The notes under the pieces: generated by a model | Told to the model about the DNA's origin: nothing | Seen by the model: the letters and a program-made list of their open reading frames with translations, nothing else | The model's database searches: none | NCBI RefSeq assembly: GCF_030053135.1 | Contig: NZ_CP125652.1 | Coordinates: forward strand, 1,736,001-1,800,000 | Direction: 5' to 3' | DNA from: Rhizobium sp. BT04 | Lineage (GTDB): Bacteria > Pseudomonadota > Alphaproteobacteria > Rhizobiales > Rhizobiaceae | DNA: 64,000 nt | In this document: in pieces, positions 26,162 to 34,958 of the stretch | Layout of the letters: each line of letters opens with the position of its first letter | Position numbering within the stretch: the stretch's first letter is position 1 | Position numbers and translations under genes: made by a program

Positions 26162-28501
26162 ATGGACAAGTCCACCTTTGAAGACCGCAAGGCCATCATA
26201 TCAGGCCCCATGCACGGCTCGCTGCGCCATGATTCAGCGCATAAGCACGTCACCGGAACCGCCGATTATATCGACGACATCCCCGAACCCGCCGGCCTTC
26301 TGCACGGCGCCCTCGGCCTCTCCGACCGGGCGCATGCCGAAATCACCGGCATCGACCTGTCCGAAGTCGCCGCCTATCCCGGCGTCGTCTGGGTCTTCAC
26401 CGGCAAGGACGTGCCCGGCGTCAACGATGTCAGTTCCAACGGCAGCCATGACGAGCCGCTGCTGGCCGAGACTTTGGTTCAGTTCCACGGCCAGCCGATC
26501 TTTGCCGTCATCGCCGAGACGCGGGATGCCGCCCGCCGCGCCGCGCGGCTGGCAAAGATCGACTATCGCGACCTGCCGCACTGGAGCGATATCGACGGGG
26601 CACTGGCCAATGGCAGCCCGCTAGTCATCACCCCAATGACGCTCCGGCGCGGCGAGCCGGAAACGGAAATGACGAATGCCGCCATGCGTCTGAAAGGTCA
26701 GATGCGCATCGGCGGCCAGGAGCATTTCTACCTCGAAGGTCATATCGCCGCGGCGATCCCCGGCGAGGACGACGAGGTGACCGTCTGGTCCTCGACGCAG
26801 CATCCGAGCGAGATCCAGCATATCGTCGGCCACGTGCTCGATATCCCTTCCAATGCCGTGACCGTCAATGTCCGCCGCATGGGCGGCGGCTTCGGCGGCA
26901 AGGAGACGCAGGGCAACCAGTTCGCAGCCCTCGCCGCCATCGCCGCCAAGAAGCTCGGCCGCGCCATCAAATTCCGCCCGGACCGCGACGAGGACATGAG
27001 CGCCACCGGCAAGCGCCACGATTTCCTCGTCGATTACGAGGTGGGCTTCGATGCCGATGGCCGCATCCACGCGGTCGACGCCACCTATGCGGCGCGCTGC
27101 GGCTTCTCCTCCGACCTGTCGGGACCAGTAACCGACAGAGCCCTCTTCCATGCCGATTCCAGCTATTTCTACCCGCATGTGCACCTGGTCTCAAAGCCAC
27201 TGAAAACCCACACCGTTTCCAACACCGCCTTCCGCGGTTTCGGCGGCCCGCAGGGCATGCTCGGCGCCGAGCGATTCATCGAGGAGATCGCCTATGCCCT
27301 CGGCAAGGATCCGCTCGATGTCCGCAAGCTGAATTTCTACGGCCAGCCGGGCTCCGGGCGCACGCTCACGCCTTACCACCAAGAGGTCGAGGACAATATC
27401 ATCGCCCGTGTCGTCGAGGAGCTCGAGGAAACCGCCGAATACCGGGCGCGGCGCAATGCCATCATCGCCTTCAACCGCGACAGCCGCTATATCAGAAAGG
27501 GCATCGCGCTGACGCCGGTCAAATTCGGCATCTCCTTCACGATGACCGCCTTCAACCAGGCCGGCGCCCTCGTCCACATCTACCAGGACGGCTCGATCCA
27601 CCTGAACCATGGCGGCACCGAAATGGGCCAGGGCCTCTACACCAAGGTGGCGCAGGTGCTGGCCGACAGCTTCCAGGTCGATATCGACCGGGTGAAGATC
27701 ACCGCGACGACGACGGCCAAGGTGCCGAACACCTCGGCCACCGCCGCTTCCTCCGGTTCCGACCTGAACGGCATGGCAGCCTTCGACGCCGCCCGCCAGA
27801 TCAAGGAACGGCTGGTGGCCTTCGCCGCCGAAAAATGGGACGTTGGCCCCGCCGACGTCGTCTTCCTGCCGAACCGGGTGCGTGTCGGCGAAATCGAGAT
27901 CCCCTTCCCCGATTTCATCAAGCAGGCCTATTTCGCCCGCGTCCAGCTTTCCGCCGCCGGCTTCTACAAGACGCCGAAGATCCACTGGGACCGCAAGGCC
28001 GGCCGCGGCACGCCCTTCTACTATTTCGCCTACGGCGCCGCCTGCACCGAAGTGTCGATCGACACGCTGACCGGCGAATATCTGATCGACCGCACCGACA
28101 TCCTCCACGATGTCGGCCGCTCGCTGAACCCGGCGATCGACCTCGGCCAGGTCGAGGGCGCCTTCGTGCAGGGCATGGGCTGGCTGACGACCGAAGAGCT
28201 CTGGTGGGATGCCAAGGGCCGGTTGCGCACCCATGCGCCCTCGACCTACAAGATTCCGCTCGCCTCCGACCGCCCGAAAATCTTCAACGTGCGCCTCGCC
28301 GAGTGGTCGGAGAACACCGAGGCCACCATCGGCCGCTCCAAGGCCGTCGGCGAACCACCCTTCATGCTGGCGATCTCAGTGCTGGAGGCCCTGTCGATGG
28401 CGGTGGCAAGTGTCGCCGACTACAAGGTCTGCCCGAGGCTGGACGCGCCGGCGACGCCCGAACGGGTGCTGATGGCGGTCGAGCGGATGAAGCGGGTGTA
28501 G
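26162..28501 (+). CDS. xdhB: Xanthine dehydrogenase molybdenum-binding large subunit
   Basis: A 779-residue molybdenum-cofactor subunit that hydroxylates xanthine to urate. It starts MDKSTFEDRKAIISGPMHGS. Typical motifs are HDSAHKHVTGTADYIDDIPEP, the molybdopterin-contact region GGGFGGKETQGNQFA, TAFRGFGGPQG with the substrate Arg, and the C-terminal GQVEGAFVQGMGWLTTEELWWD and KAVGEPPFMLA motif with the catalytic Glu in VGEPP. The length is normal. It is followed by xdhC, the cofactor-insertion protein, in the same operon. Confidence 0.96.
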   Translation: MDKSTFEDRKAIISGPMHGSLRHDSAHKHVTGTADYIDDIPEPAGLLHGALGLSDRAHAEITGIDLSEVAAYPGVVWVFTGKDVPGVNDVSSNGSHDEPLLAETLVQFHGQPIFAVIAETRDAARRAARLAKIDYRDLPHWSDIDGALANGSPLVITPMTLRRGEPETEMTNAAMRLKGQMRIGGQEHFYLEGHIAAAIPGEDDEVTVWSSTQHPSEIQHIVGHVLDIPSNAVTVNVRRMGGGFGGKETQGNQFAALAAIAAKKLGRAIKFRPDRDEDMSATGKRHDFLVDYEVGFDADGRIHAVDATYAARCGFSSDLSGPVTDRALFHADSSYFYPHVHLVSKPLKTHTVSNTAFRGFGGPQGMLGAERFIEEIAYALGKDPLDVRKLNFYGQPGSGRTLTPYHQEVEDNIIARVVEELEETAEYRARRNAIIAFNRDSRYIRKGIALTPVKFGISFTMTAFNQAGALVHIYQDGSIHLNHGGTEMGQGLYTKVAQVLADSFQVDIDRVKITATTTAKVPNTSATAASSGSDLNGMAAFDAARQIKERLVAFAAEKWDVGPADVVFLPNRVRVGEIEIPFPDFIKQAYFARVQLSAAGFYKTPKIHWDRKAGRGTPFYYFAYGAACTEVSIDTLTGEYLIDRTDILHDVGRSLNPAIDLGQVEGAFVQGMGWLTTEELWWDAKGRLRTHAPSTYKIPLASDRPKIFNVRLAEWSENTEATIGRSKAVGEPPFMLAISVLEALSMAVASVADYKVCPRLDAPATPERVLMAVERMKRV

Positions 28502-28563
28502 CAGATGGAAACGCGTCCGGCTCGTTTGTTGGCCTCGGCGGCCAACCCATCGGCCCTCCACCC

Positions 28564-29379
28564 ATGACCGACCTCTCCAGCTTCATCGCCACCCACCCGG
28601 ACAGCATCCTCATCGACATCACCGGCACGCAAGGCTCCACCCCGCGTGAGGCCGGCACCTTCATGCTGGTATCGCCAACCGCCTTATGGGGCACGATCGG
28701 CGGCGGCCAGTTCGAGTTCATGGCGATCGGCAATGCGCGGGAGATGCTGGCGGGAACCGGCGGAATGGTGGAGATGGATATCCCACTCGGCCCCGACATC
28801 GGCCAGTGCTGCGGCGGGCGCACGCAATTGCGGTTTCGCCGGATGACACAGGCGGTCGCCGAAGAAATCGACGCCAGGCGAACCAGTGAGATCGAGCGTC
28901 TGCCGCAGGTCTATCTCTTCGGCGCCGGTCATGTCGGCCGGGCGCTGGCCGCGGCCTTGGCGCCGCTGCCGCTGTCGGTGACGGTCGTCGAGACGCGGCA
29001 GGAAGAACTCGCCAATCTGCCGGATGAAACCAAGACGCGGCTCGTGCCGATGCCGGAAGCACTGGTGAAGGATATTGCCGCCGGCGGCGCGGTGATCATC
29101 CTGACACACGACCATGCGCTGGATTTCCTCATTGCCCGCGAGGCGCTGGAGCGGACCGACCTCGCCTATACCGGCATGATCGGCTCGGCGACCAAACGCG
29201 CCACCTTCGCAAGCTGGCTTTCCCGCGAGGGCAGCGGAGAGCGCGGCTGGTTGGAGCGGCTGACGCTGCCGATCGGCGGCTCTGAAGTCAGGGACAAGCG
29301 CCCTGAGGTGATCGCCGCCATGACCGCCGCCGAGATCCTGACGGCGCTCGCTGCCTACCGCATGCGCTCGTCCTCGTAA
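28564..29379 (+). CDS. xdhC: Xanthine dehydrogenase accessory protein XdhC
   Basis: A 271-residue chaperone that binds molybdenum cofactor and delivers it to XdhB. The N-terminal motif TGTQGSTPREAGTFMLV is present, with GTIGGGQFEF, the cysteine-bearing GPDIGQCCGGRTQL segment and a Rossmann domain beginning VYLFGAGHVGRALAAAL. ATG 28564 is chosen by family start. An in-frame ATG at 28504 would add 20 unusual residues. The 3' end overlaps the last codons of a small reverse-strand gene. Confidence 0.92.
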   Translation: MTDLSSFIATHPDSILIDITGTQGSTPREAGTFMLVSPTALWGTIGGGQFEFMAIGNAREMLAGTGGMVEMDIPLGPDIGQCCGGRTQLRFRRMTQAVAEEIDARRTSEIERLPQVYLFGAGHVGRALAAALAPLPLSVTVVETRQEELANLPDETKTRLVPMPEALVKDIAAGGAVIILTHDHALDFLIAREALERTDLAYTGMIGSATKRATFASWLSREGSGERGWLERLTLPIGGSEVRDKRPEVIAAMTAAEILTALAAYRMRSSS

Positions 29380-29546
29380 TAGGGATCGCGCCCGTCGAGG
29401 AAACCGAGATCGCGCTTGACGCGATCCGGCGCCGCGTCGAGATCGAGGCTGGGCATGCGCCAGATCCGCGCCAGCCGGCCGCCGATGCGCCGGAAAATTC
29501 CGATGGTCGGCTGCGGCGGGCTCTGTTCGACAACATAGCAATCCAT
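29355..29546 (-). CDS. Small basic protein of unknown function
   Basis: A 63-residue reading frame starting MDCYVVEQSPPQP with a strong GAGGTGA ribosome-binding site 6 bases before the ATG. The middle is basic (IFRRIGGRLARIWRM) and the C terminus acidic and aromatic (DGRDPYYEDERMR). RVKRDLGFLDGR faintly recalls the C terminus of DUF1127 small proteins. Its last 25 bases overlap the xdhC 3' end. It is divergent from the LysR gene. The ribosome-binding site and composition support a real gene, but no function is known. Confidence 0.55.
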   Translation of the reverse strand: MDCYVVEQSPPQPTIGIFRRIGGRLARIWRMPSLDLDAAPDRVKRDLGFLDGRDPYYEDERMR

Positions 29547-29647
29547 GACATCACCTCGATGGTTTGATGGTATGAGTTGCAGTTTGACGGTAAAAATGCT
29601 GCAATTCCAATCGAACGACCGTCTGCCTGCATCAAGAGAACTTATCC

Positions 29648-30544
29648 ATGAAACTCTCCAAACAATTCCCGCTGAATGCGCTGCGCGTCTTCGAGGCCGC
29701 TGCCCGGCTGGGAAGTTTCACCAAGGCGGGCGACGAACTCGGCATGACGCAGACGGCCGTCAGCTACCAGATCAAGCTCTTGGAGGAGAATGTCGGCGAG
29801 CCGCTCTTCCTGCGCCGTCCCCGCCAGATCGCGCTGACGGAGACCGGCGAGCGGCTGGCGCCGAAGGTGACCGAAGCCTTTGCCATGCTGCACGACGCGA
29901 TGGCGACGGCGCGCGACAGCGTCGAAGGCACGCTCGCCATCAGTTCGACCCATACCTTCGCCTCGAAATGGCTGGCGCCGCGCCTCGGCTCTTTCCACTT
30001 GAAGCATCCGGCGATCGCGGTGCGCTTTCAGGCGAGCTCCGACATCATCGATTTTACCCGCGAGCAGATCGATGTCGGCATCCGCTGGGGCGACGGCAAC
30101 TGGCCGGGGCTGGTGCTGCACCGGCTGATGGGCCTGGAGTTCACCCCGATGCTGAGCCCGAAGCTGGCGGAATCGGCAGGCGGCATCAAGGAGCCGCGCG
30201 ATCTCCTGAATTTCGATCTCTTCGACGCCGGCGACATCTGGTGGAAACAATGGTTCGAGGCAGCCGGCGTCACCGAGACGGATCTCGATCGCCGCCCGCG
30301 CAACCAGCTCGGCTCCCAGGCTGTGGAAGCCGATGCCGCCATCGCCGGCCACGGCGTCGCCATCCTCCATCCGGCCTTCTATGCGGCCGAGATCGCCCTT
30401 GGCCGGCTCTACCAGCCCTTCGAACTGACGCGCAGCGACGGCAAGGCCTACTGGCTCGTCTATCCGGAAAACCGCCGCAACGTGCCGAAGATCAAGGCCT
30501 TCCGCAATTGGATCCTCGACGAGATGAAGATCGCTGGAAACTAG
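29648..30544 (+). CDS. LysR-family transcriptional regulator (GcvA-like)
   Basis: A 298-residue regulator. The N-terminal helix-turn-helix is in PLNALRVFEAAARLGSF and ELGMTQTAVSYQIKLLEE. The effector domain includes GTLAISSTHTFASKWLAPRL and QIDVGIRWGDGNWPGL, as in GcvA/AmpR-type members. It lies just downstream of xdhABC and upstream of the puuD region, so control of purine genes is plausible. No target site was identified with confidence. A dyad GCAG-TTTGACGGTAAAAATG-CTGC just upstream could be its autoregulatory site. The stop codon TAG is the first three bases of a RIME-like repeat. Confidence 0.88.
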   Translation: MKLSKQFPLNALRVFEAAARLGSFTKAGDELGMTQTAVSYQIKLLEENVGEPLFLRRPRQIALTETGERLAPKVTEAFAMLHDAMATARDSVEGTLAISSTHTFASKWLAPRLGSFHLKHPAIAVRFQASSDIIDFTREQIDVGIRWGDGNWPGLVLHRLMGLEFTPMLSPKLAESAGGIKEPRDLLNFDLFDAGDIWWKQWFEAAGVTETDLDRRPRNQLGSQAVEADAAIAGHGVAILHPAFYAAEIALGRLYQPFELTRSDGKAYWLVYPENRRNVPKIKAFRNWILDEMKIAGN

Positions 30545-30665
30545 AGCAATTCCTGGAAAGGGGTGAAGCGGTTTTGCCAGGCAAAGCGTGAAACGCTTTT
30601 GCCGGGAATTGCGCGGAAAACAAAGAGAGAGCATTTTCGTGATTCGAAGAAAGACGGAAATGCTT
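30542..30665. repeat. RIME-like mosaic element that supplies the LysR stop codon
   Basis: TAGAGCAATTCCTGG begins exactly at the LysR stop codon. It continues GTGAAGCGGTTTTGCCAGGC, AAACGCTTTTGCCGGGAATTG and the palindromic end AGAGCATTTTCGTGATTCG / ACGGAAATGCT. Homologous copies are at 10298 and 23384. Confidence 0.72.
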
Positions 30666-30718
30666 CCCGTCATGACCGGACCCGGCTCAACAGCCGGGTC
30701 CGATACTGTGGCCAAACG

Positions 30719-31051
30719 TCAATATCCCATTTCCGGCGCATAGAAACAGCGCGGCGTATCTTCGTTTGGGAACAGGCAGAGATGATAGTCGTTGTCGCCG
30801 GATTGCATCGCCTTCGTCATCGGCAGCAGGAAGACATGAGCATGCGTGACCAGCCGGTGGTCGCCCGGCAGCAGGGTTACACGATATCCGCCCGGCGTCA
30901 CCGCCACGCTTTTCGAAGGGATCATTTGGCAATCGCCATTATGACTGTCGCCGTTGCAACAATAGGGGTCATAACTCCATCCGGAAGGTGCGTCGTGAGC
31001 CGTCGCCAGCGACGCATACGCAATCATCACACACGTCAGAATGCTGCGCAT
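30719..31051 (-). CDS. Small exported cysteine-containing protein
   Basis: A 110-residue product from ATG 31051 (MRSILTCVMIAYASLATAHD), which starts a signal peptide cleaved near ATA-HD. ATG 31057 is an alternative, but GGAGAAG is better spaced for 31051. The mature protein opens with a Cys/His/Asp-rich patch, WSYDPYCCNGDSHNGDCQMIP, here split as WSYDPYCC and DSHNGDC, and has a later Cys pair (LCLFP, RCFYA). This suggests disulfides or metal binding in the periplasm. I know similar short proteins in rhizobia only as uncharacterised. Confidence 0.7.
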   Translation of the reverse strand: MRSILTCVMIAYASLATAHDAPSGWSYDPYCCNGDSHNGDCQMIPSKSVAVTPGGYRVTLLPGDHRLVTHAHVFLLPMTKAMQSGDNDYHLCLFPNEDTPRCFYAPEMGY

Positions 31052-31214
31052 GGGCATCTTCTCCGTTGATGAATGCGCCGCCGATGATCTAACGTTTCTT
31101 ATTTATTCCGGCGGCCTTAAACATAACTGTAATCGAGTCGTCGTCGTTTCGAGGTTCGCTATAATAGCAGACCGAGTACAAGACGGGGATAATGCACAGT
31201 CTTCTCGGCAGCTT

Positions 31215-31901
31215 TTAGGCACGGCACAGCAGATCGGCGATCCGGCCGCGATCGGCAGCTTCGGCAAAACCGGCGGAAATCATCAGCGGAGCGCCAAAGA
31301 TTTCGACGAGCCCGTTGCCGAGGATGAGACCCTCGCCGTCCCGGCACGCGAGAATGGAATTTGCCGTCGTCTCGCTGTAGCGCAGCAGCGCGGGGAGATA
31401 GTCGGGATCGTCGTTCAGATGCGGAAAGAACTCGAAGGGCACCAGATCGAGAGCCGCGCCATCCCGCACCGTATCAGGGGAACCGCCGGAAAAGAGCGCG
31501 TCTGCGGCGATCGTCGGCGTCATCAAAATCGCCCCGGCACTGGTTCCGATAAGAATACCGTCGTCACGCGCCCATGCGCGCAGCTTCTCCAGCATGCCGC
31601 TTTGTCGCAGCCGTCTCAGAAAATCGCCGGTGTGGCCGCCGGTGAGATGAATGGCGCTACAGGAAAACAGCCGGCCGATCTCCTCCTCACCGGAAAGCGC
31701 GTCGAGATCGAGGAAGAGATCGAGGGAAAGCCCGTAGCGGAGATAATACTGCCGTTTCTCGTTGAAAAACTCCCGCTGCGGCTCCGGGCCAGAAGCGATA
31801 TAGCCGATGCGGTGGCCGCGCGACAGAATGAGCGCGGCAAGCCGCCGGTCCATCGGCGCGTTATCGGCGATGAACTGATCGCTGTAGAGCGCGGTAATCA
31901 T
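31215..31901 (-). CDS. Peptidase S51-family (dipeptidase E / cyanophycinase-like) protein
   Basis: A 228-residue protein with the class I glutamine-amidotransferase-like fold of peptidase S51. The nucleophile Ser lies in LIGTSAGAILM, preceded by HLTGGHTGDFLRRL (the GG oxyanion region) and followed by a His in FEFFPHLND. Family members cleave Asp-X dipeptides or related substrates in the cytosol. It is divergent from puuD (126-base gap). Its link to purine breakdown is not established, though shared regulation from that gap is possible. Confidence 0.82.
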   Translation of the reverse strand: MITALYSDQFIADNAPMDRRLAALILSRGHRIGYIASGPEPQREFFNEKRQYYLRYGLSLDLFLDLDALSGEEEIGRLFSCSAIHLTGGHTGDFLRRLRQSGMLEKLRAWARDDGILIGTSAGAILMTPTIAADALFSGGSPDTVRDGAALDLVPFEFFPHLNDDPDYLPALLRYSETTANSILACRDGEGLILGNGLVEIFGAPLMISAGFAEAADRGRIADLLCRA

Positions 31902-32027
31902 TCCATTGCTCCTTCGGCCTCGCCACCGTTGCGGAAATCAGTTCGCATGTGCAGTCTTTCAATCTCCTCTTCCCTCCCCGCCAAAATTTCCGCAATGTCA
32001 CGAGTCGGAGGAAGATAGGGGAACTCG

Positions 32028-33266
32028 ATGTATGAATATGCCATAGCATGGGAATGGCTCGCCTTCGCGGCGCGCTGGTTCCATGTCATTACCGCGATCG
32101 CCTGGATCGGATCGTCCTTCTATTTCATCGCGCTCGATCTCGGGCTGGTGAAACGCCCGCATCTGCCGCCCGGCGCCTATGGCGAGGAATGGCAGGTCCA
32201 TGGCGGCGGCTTCTATCATATCCAGAAATATCTGGTGGCGCCCGCGCAAATGCCGGAGCACCTGACCTGGTTCAAATACGAAAGCTATTTCACCTGGATA
32301 TCAGGCTTCCTGATGCTCTGCATCGTCTATTACGGCGGCGCCGATCTCTTCCTCATCGACCGGCATGTGCTCGATATCAGCCCGCCGGTGGCGATCCTGA
32401 TCTCGCTGGCATCGCTCGTTTTCGGCTGGATCGTCTATGATCTGCTCTGCAAATCCCCGCTTGGGCGCAACACCTGGGGGCTGATGGCGGTGCTCTATGT
32501 CGTGCTCGTCTTCATGGCCTGGGGATATACGCAGCTTTTCACCGGCCGTGCCGCCTTCCTGCATCTCGGCGCCTTCACCGCGACGATCATGTCGGCCAAC
32601 GTCTTCATGATCATCATCCCGAACCAGAAGATCGTCGTTGCCGATCTCATCGCCGGGCGGACGCCCGATCCGAAATACGGGCAGGTCGCCAAGCAGCGTT
32701 CGCTGCACAACAACTACCTGACGCTGCCCGTCATCTTCTTCATGCTGTCGAACCACTATCCGCTGGCCTTCGGCACGGCGTTCAACTGGGTGATCGCCGC
32801 CCTGGTCTTCCTGATGGGCGTCACCATCCGCCACTGGTTCAACACCACCCATGCAAGAAAAGGGCGGCCGACCTGGACCTGGATCGTCACCGTCATCCTT
32901 TTCATCCTGATCATGTGGCTTTCGACCGTGCCGAAGCTGCTGACCGGCGAAACGGATGCGGCAGCCGTCGCCCCCGCCTTCCAGCAATTCGCCGGCGATC
33001 CGCATTTTCCGGCCGTCAAGCAGTTGGTCTCGACGCGCTGTTCCATGTGCCATTCGGCCGAGCCCGTCTATGAGGGCATCGTCCGCCCGCCGAAGGGCGT
33101 AATGCTCGAAAATGACGCGGAAATCGCCGCCCATGCCCGCGAAATCTATATACAGGCGGGCCGCAGCCATGCCATGCCGCCGGGCAACATCACCGATATT
33201 ACGCCTGACGAACGCAAGCTGCTCGTCGCCTGGTTCGAAAGCGCAGTCGAAGGCAAGAAACAATGA
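32028..33266 (+). CDS. puuD: Urate hydroxylase PuuD (membrane-bound, C-terminal cytochrome c)
   Basis: A 412-residue inner-membrane protein converting urate to 5-hydroxyisourate. The N-terminal membrane domain has about eight to nine helices, starting WEWLAFAARWFHVITAIAWIG with conserved His residues. The C-terminal periplasmic cytochrome c domain has the haem motif C338-SM-C341-H342 and a possible axial Met in SHAMPPGN. It replaces the soluble uricase and feeds electrons to the respiratory chain. It overlaps guaD by 4 bases (ATGA). Confidence 0.93.
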   Translation: MYEYAIAWEWLAFAARWFHVITAIAWIGSSFYFIALDLGLVKRPHLPPGAYGEEWQVHGGGFYHIQKYLVAPAQMPEHLTWFKYESYFTWISGFLMLCIVYYGGADLFLIDRHVLDISPPVAILISLASLVFGWIVYDLLCKSPLGRNTWGLMAVLYVVLVFMAWGYTQLFTGRAAFLHLGAFTATIMSANVFMIIIPNQKIVVADLIAGRTPDPKYGQVAKQRSLHNNYLTLPVIFFMLSNHYPLAFGTAFNWVIAALVFLMGVTIRHWFNTTHARKGRPTWTWIVTVILFILIMWLSTVPKLLTGETDAAAVAPAFQQFAGDPHFPAVKQLVSTRCSMCHSAEPVYEGIVRPPKGVMLENDAEIAAHAREIYIQAGRSHAMPPGNITDITPDERKLLVAWFESAVEGKKQ

Positions 33267-34570
33267 CGACAACACTCCTGCGCGGCCGCCTGCTGTCCTT
33301 CCACCGCGCGCCGCTGAGCCTGACCGACAGCCAAAGCTATCTCTACGAGGAGGATGGCGGCCTGCTGATCACGGACGGGCTGATCGCAGCGGTCGGCCCT
33401 TATGCCGAGGTCAAGGCAAAAACAGCCGAAGGCGCGGCCGAGATCGACCATCGTCCGCATCTGATCATGCCCGGCTTCATCGACATGCACCTGCATTTTC
33501 CGCAGATGCAGGTCATCGCCTCCTATGCCGCCAACCTGCTCGAATGGTTGAACAGCTACACCTTCCCCGAGGAATGCCGGTTCGTCGAAAGCGCGCATGC
33601 TGAAAGGATCGCCACGCATTTCTACGACGAGCTGATCCGCCACGGCACGACGACGGCAGTTGCCTATTGCTCCGTGCACAAGACCTCGGCCGATGCCTTC
33701 TTCGCCGAGGCGATGAAGCGCAATATGCGCATGGTCGGCGGCAAGGTGATGATGGACCGCAACGCCCCGCAGGGCCTGCTCGACACGCCGGAGATGGGTT
33801 ACGACGAGACCCGCCAGGTGATCGCGGACTGGCACGGCAAGGGCCGCAACCACGTCGCCATCACCCCGCGCTTCGCCATCACCTCGACGCCGGCGCAGAT
33901 GGAAGCGACATCAGCTCTCGTCCGCGAATTTCCCGACCTGCACATCCAGACGCATCTTTCGGAAAACCACGACGAGATCAAATTCACCTGTGAGCTCTAT
34001 CCCGAGGCGATCGACTATACCGACATCTACGCCCGCTACGGCCTGCTCGGACCGAAGAGCCTCTTCGGCCACGCCATCCACCTGTCCGAGCGTGAAGCCG
34101 ATGTCATGAGCGAGACGGGCGCCGTTGCCGTCCACTGCCCGACCTCGAACCTCTTCCTCGGCTCCGGCCTGTTTCCGTTGAAGGCGCTGGCACGACGTGA
34201 AAAGCCGGTCCGCATTGGCGTGGCGACCGATATCGGCGGCGGCTCCAGCTATTCGATGCTGAAGACCATGGATGAGGCCTACAAGATCCAGCAGTTGCTC
34301 GGCGAACGGCTGAACCCGCTGGAAAGCTATTACCTGATGACCCGCGGCAATGCCGAGGCGCTGTCGCTGACGGACCGGATCGGCACATTGGAACCCGGCA
34401 CCGAAGCCGATCTCGTCGTCCTCGATGCGACCGCGACCCCGGCCATGGCGCTGAAGATGGAAGTGGTGAAGACGCTGCCCGAGGAACTCTTCCTCTTGCA
34501 GACGATGGGCGACGACCGGGCGATCGCCGAGACCTACGTGGCCGGTATTGCCTTGAAAGCAGGGCTTTGA
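33263..34570 (+). CDS. guaD: Guanine deaminase
   Basis: A 435-residue amidohydrolase converting guanine to xanthine, the substrate of XdhAB. The zinc HxH motif is in PGFIDMHLHFPQMQ. PEECRFVESAHAERIA follows, then a His in QTHLSENHDE, a metal His in FGHAIHLSE and the Asp in GVATDIGGGSSYSML. The length and motif order fit GuaD. It is cotranscribed with puuD. Confidence 0.94.
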   Translation: MTTTLLRGRLLSFHRAPLSLTDSQSYLYEEDGGLLITDGLIAAVGPYAEVKAKTAEGAAEIDHRPHLIMPGFIDMHLHFPQMQVIASYAANLLEWLNSYTFPEECRFVESAHAERIATHFYDELIRHGTTTAVAYCSVHKTSADAFFAEAMKRNMRMVGGKVMMDRNAPQGLLDTPEMGYDETRQVIADWHGKGRNHVAITPRFAITSTPAQMEATSALVREFPDLHIQTHLSENHDEIKFTCELYPEAIDYTDIYARYGLLGPKSLFGHAIHLSEREADVMSETGAVAVHCPTSNLFLGSGLFPLKALARREKPVRIGVATDIGGGSSYSMLKTMDEAYKIQQLLGERLNPLESYYLMTRGNAEALSLTDRIGTLEPGTEADLVVLDATATPAMALKMEVVKTLPEELFLLQTMGDDRAIAETYVAGIALKAGL

Positions 34571-34618
34571 CGATATCGGCTGCCCCCAAAGCGGGACCGT
34601 GTAAGCTGTCTGACGCGG

Positions 34619-34890
34619 CTAGAGCCTTTCCGTATTAGATTGAAGCATTCTGTTGGCTCAAACGGCGTCGGATAGTCGACCGGCCGGCGCGCGTCGTAGC
34701 CCAGTTCTACGGCCAAGCCGGCCGGTCGATCAGCCGGCCCGTTTCGCCAACCCGGAGGGCCGGGCATCTTTGCGCCAGGATCAAAGGCGATCGGCTCGGA
34801 CGTACCCTGGGTATGCCCGTCGCCAATCGCCTTTGCCCTGAAGAAAACCTGCTCCGGCAGAATGCTTCAATCTACCCGGAAAGGCTCTAG
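34619..34890. repeat. 272-bp MITE-like element with 33-bp terminal inverted repeats
   Basis: The left end CTAGAGCCTTTCCG..AGATTGAAGCATTCTG (34619-34652) is matched by the right end CAGAATGCTTCAATCT..CGGAAAGGCTCTAG (34858-34890). Inside are further inverted pairs: GACCGGCCGGC/GCCGGCCGGTC and AAAGGCGAT/ATCGCCTTT. There is no coding frame. It occupies most of the 388-base gap between guaD and lldD. Confidence 0.75.
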
Positions 34891-34958
34891 TTTCCCATAA
34901 CGCCCTTCCGAATTTCATGTTACGCCGATAGCCGCGTTCAGATGTGAAGGTTCCATTC

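Noticed and set aside
25893..26162. 89-codon frame between xdhA and xdhB
   Set aside because: Most of it reads through the palindromic repeat. Only the first ~25 codons look coding-like, and no family is recognisable.
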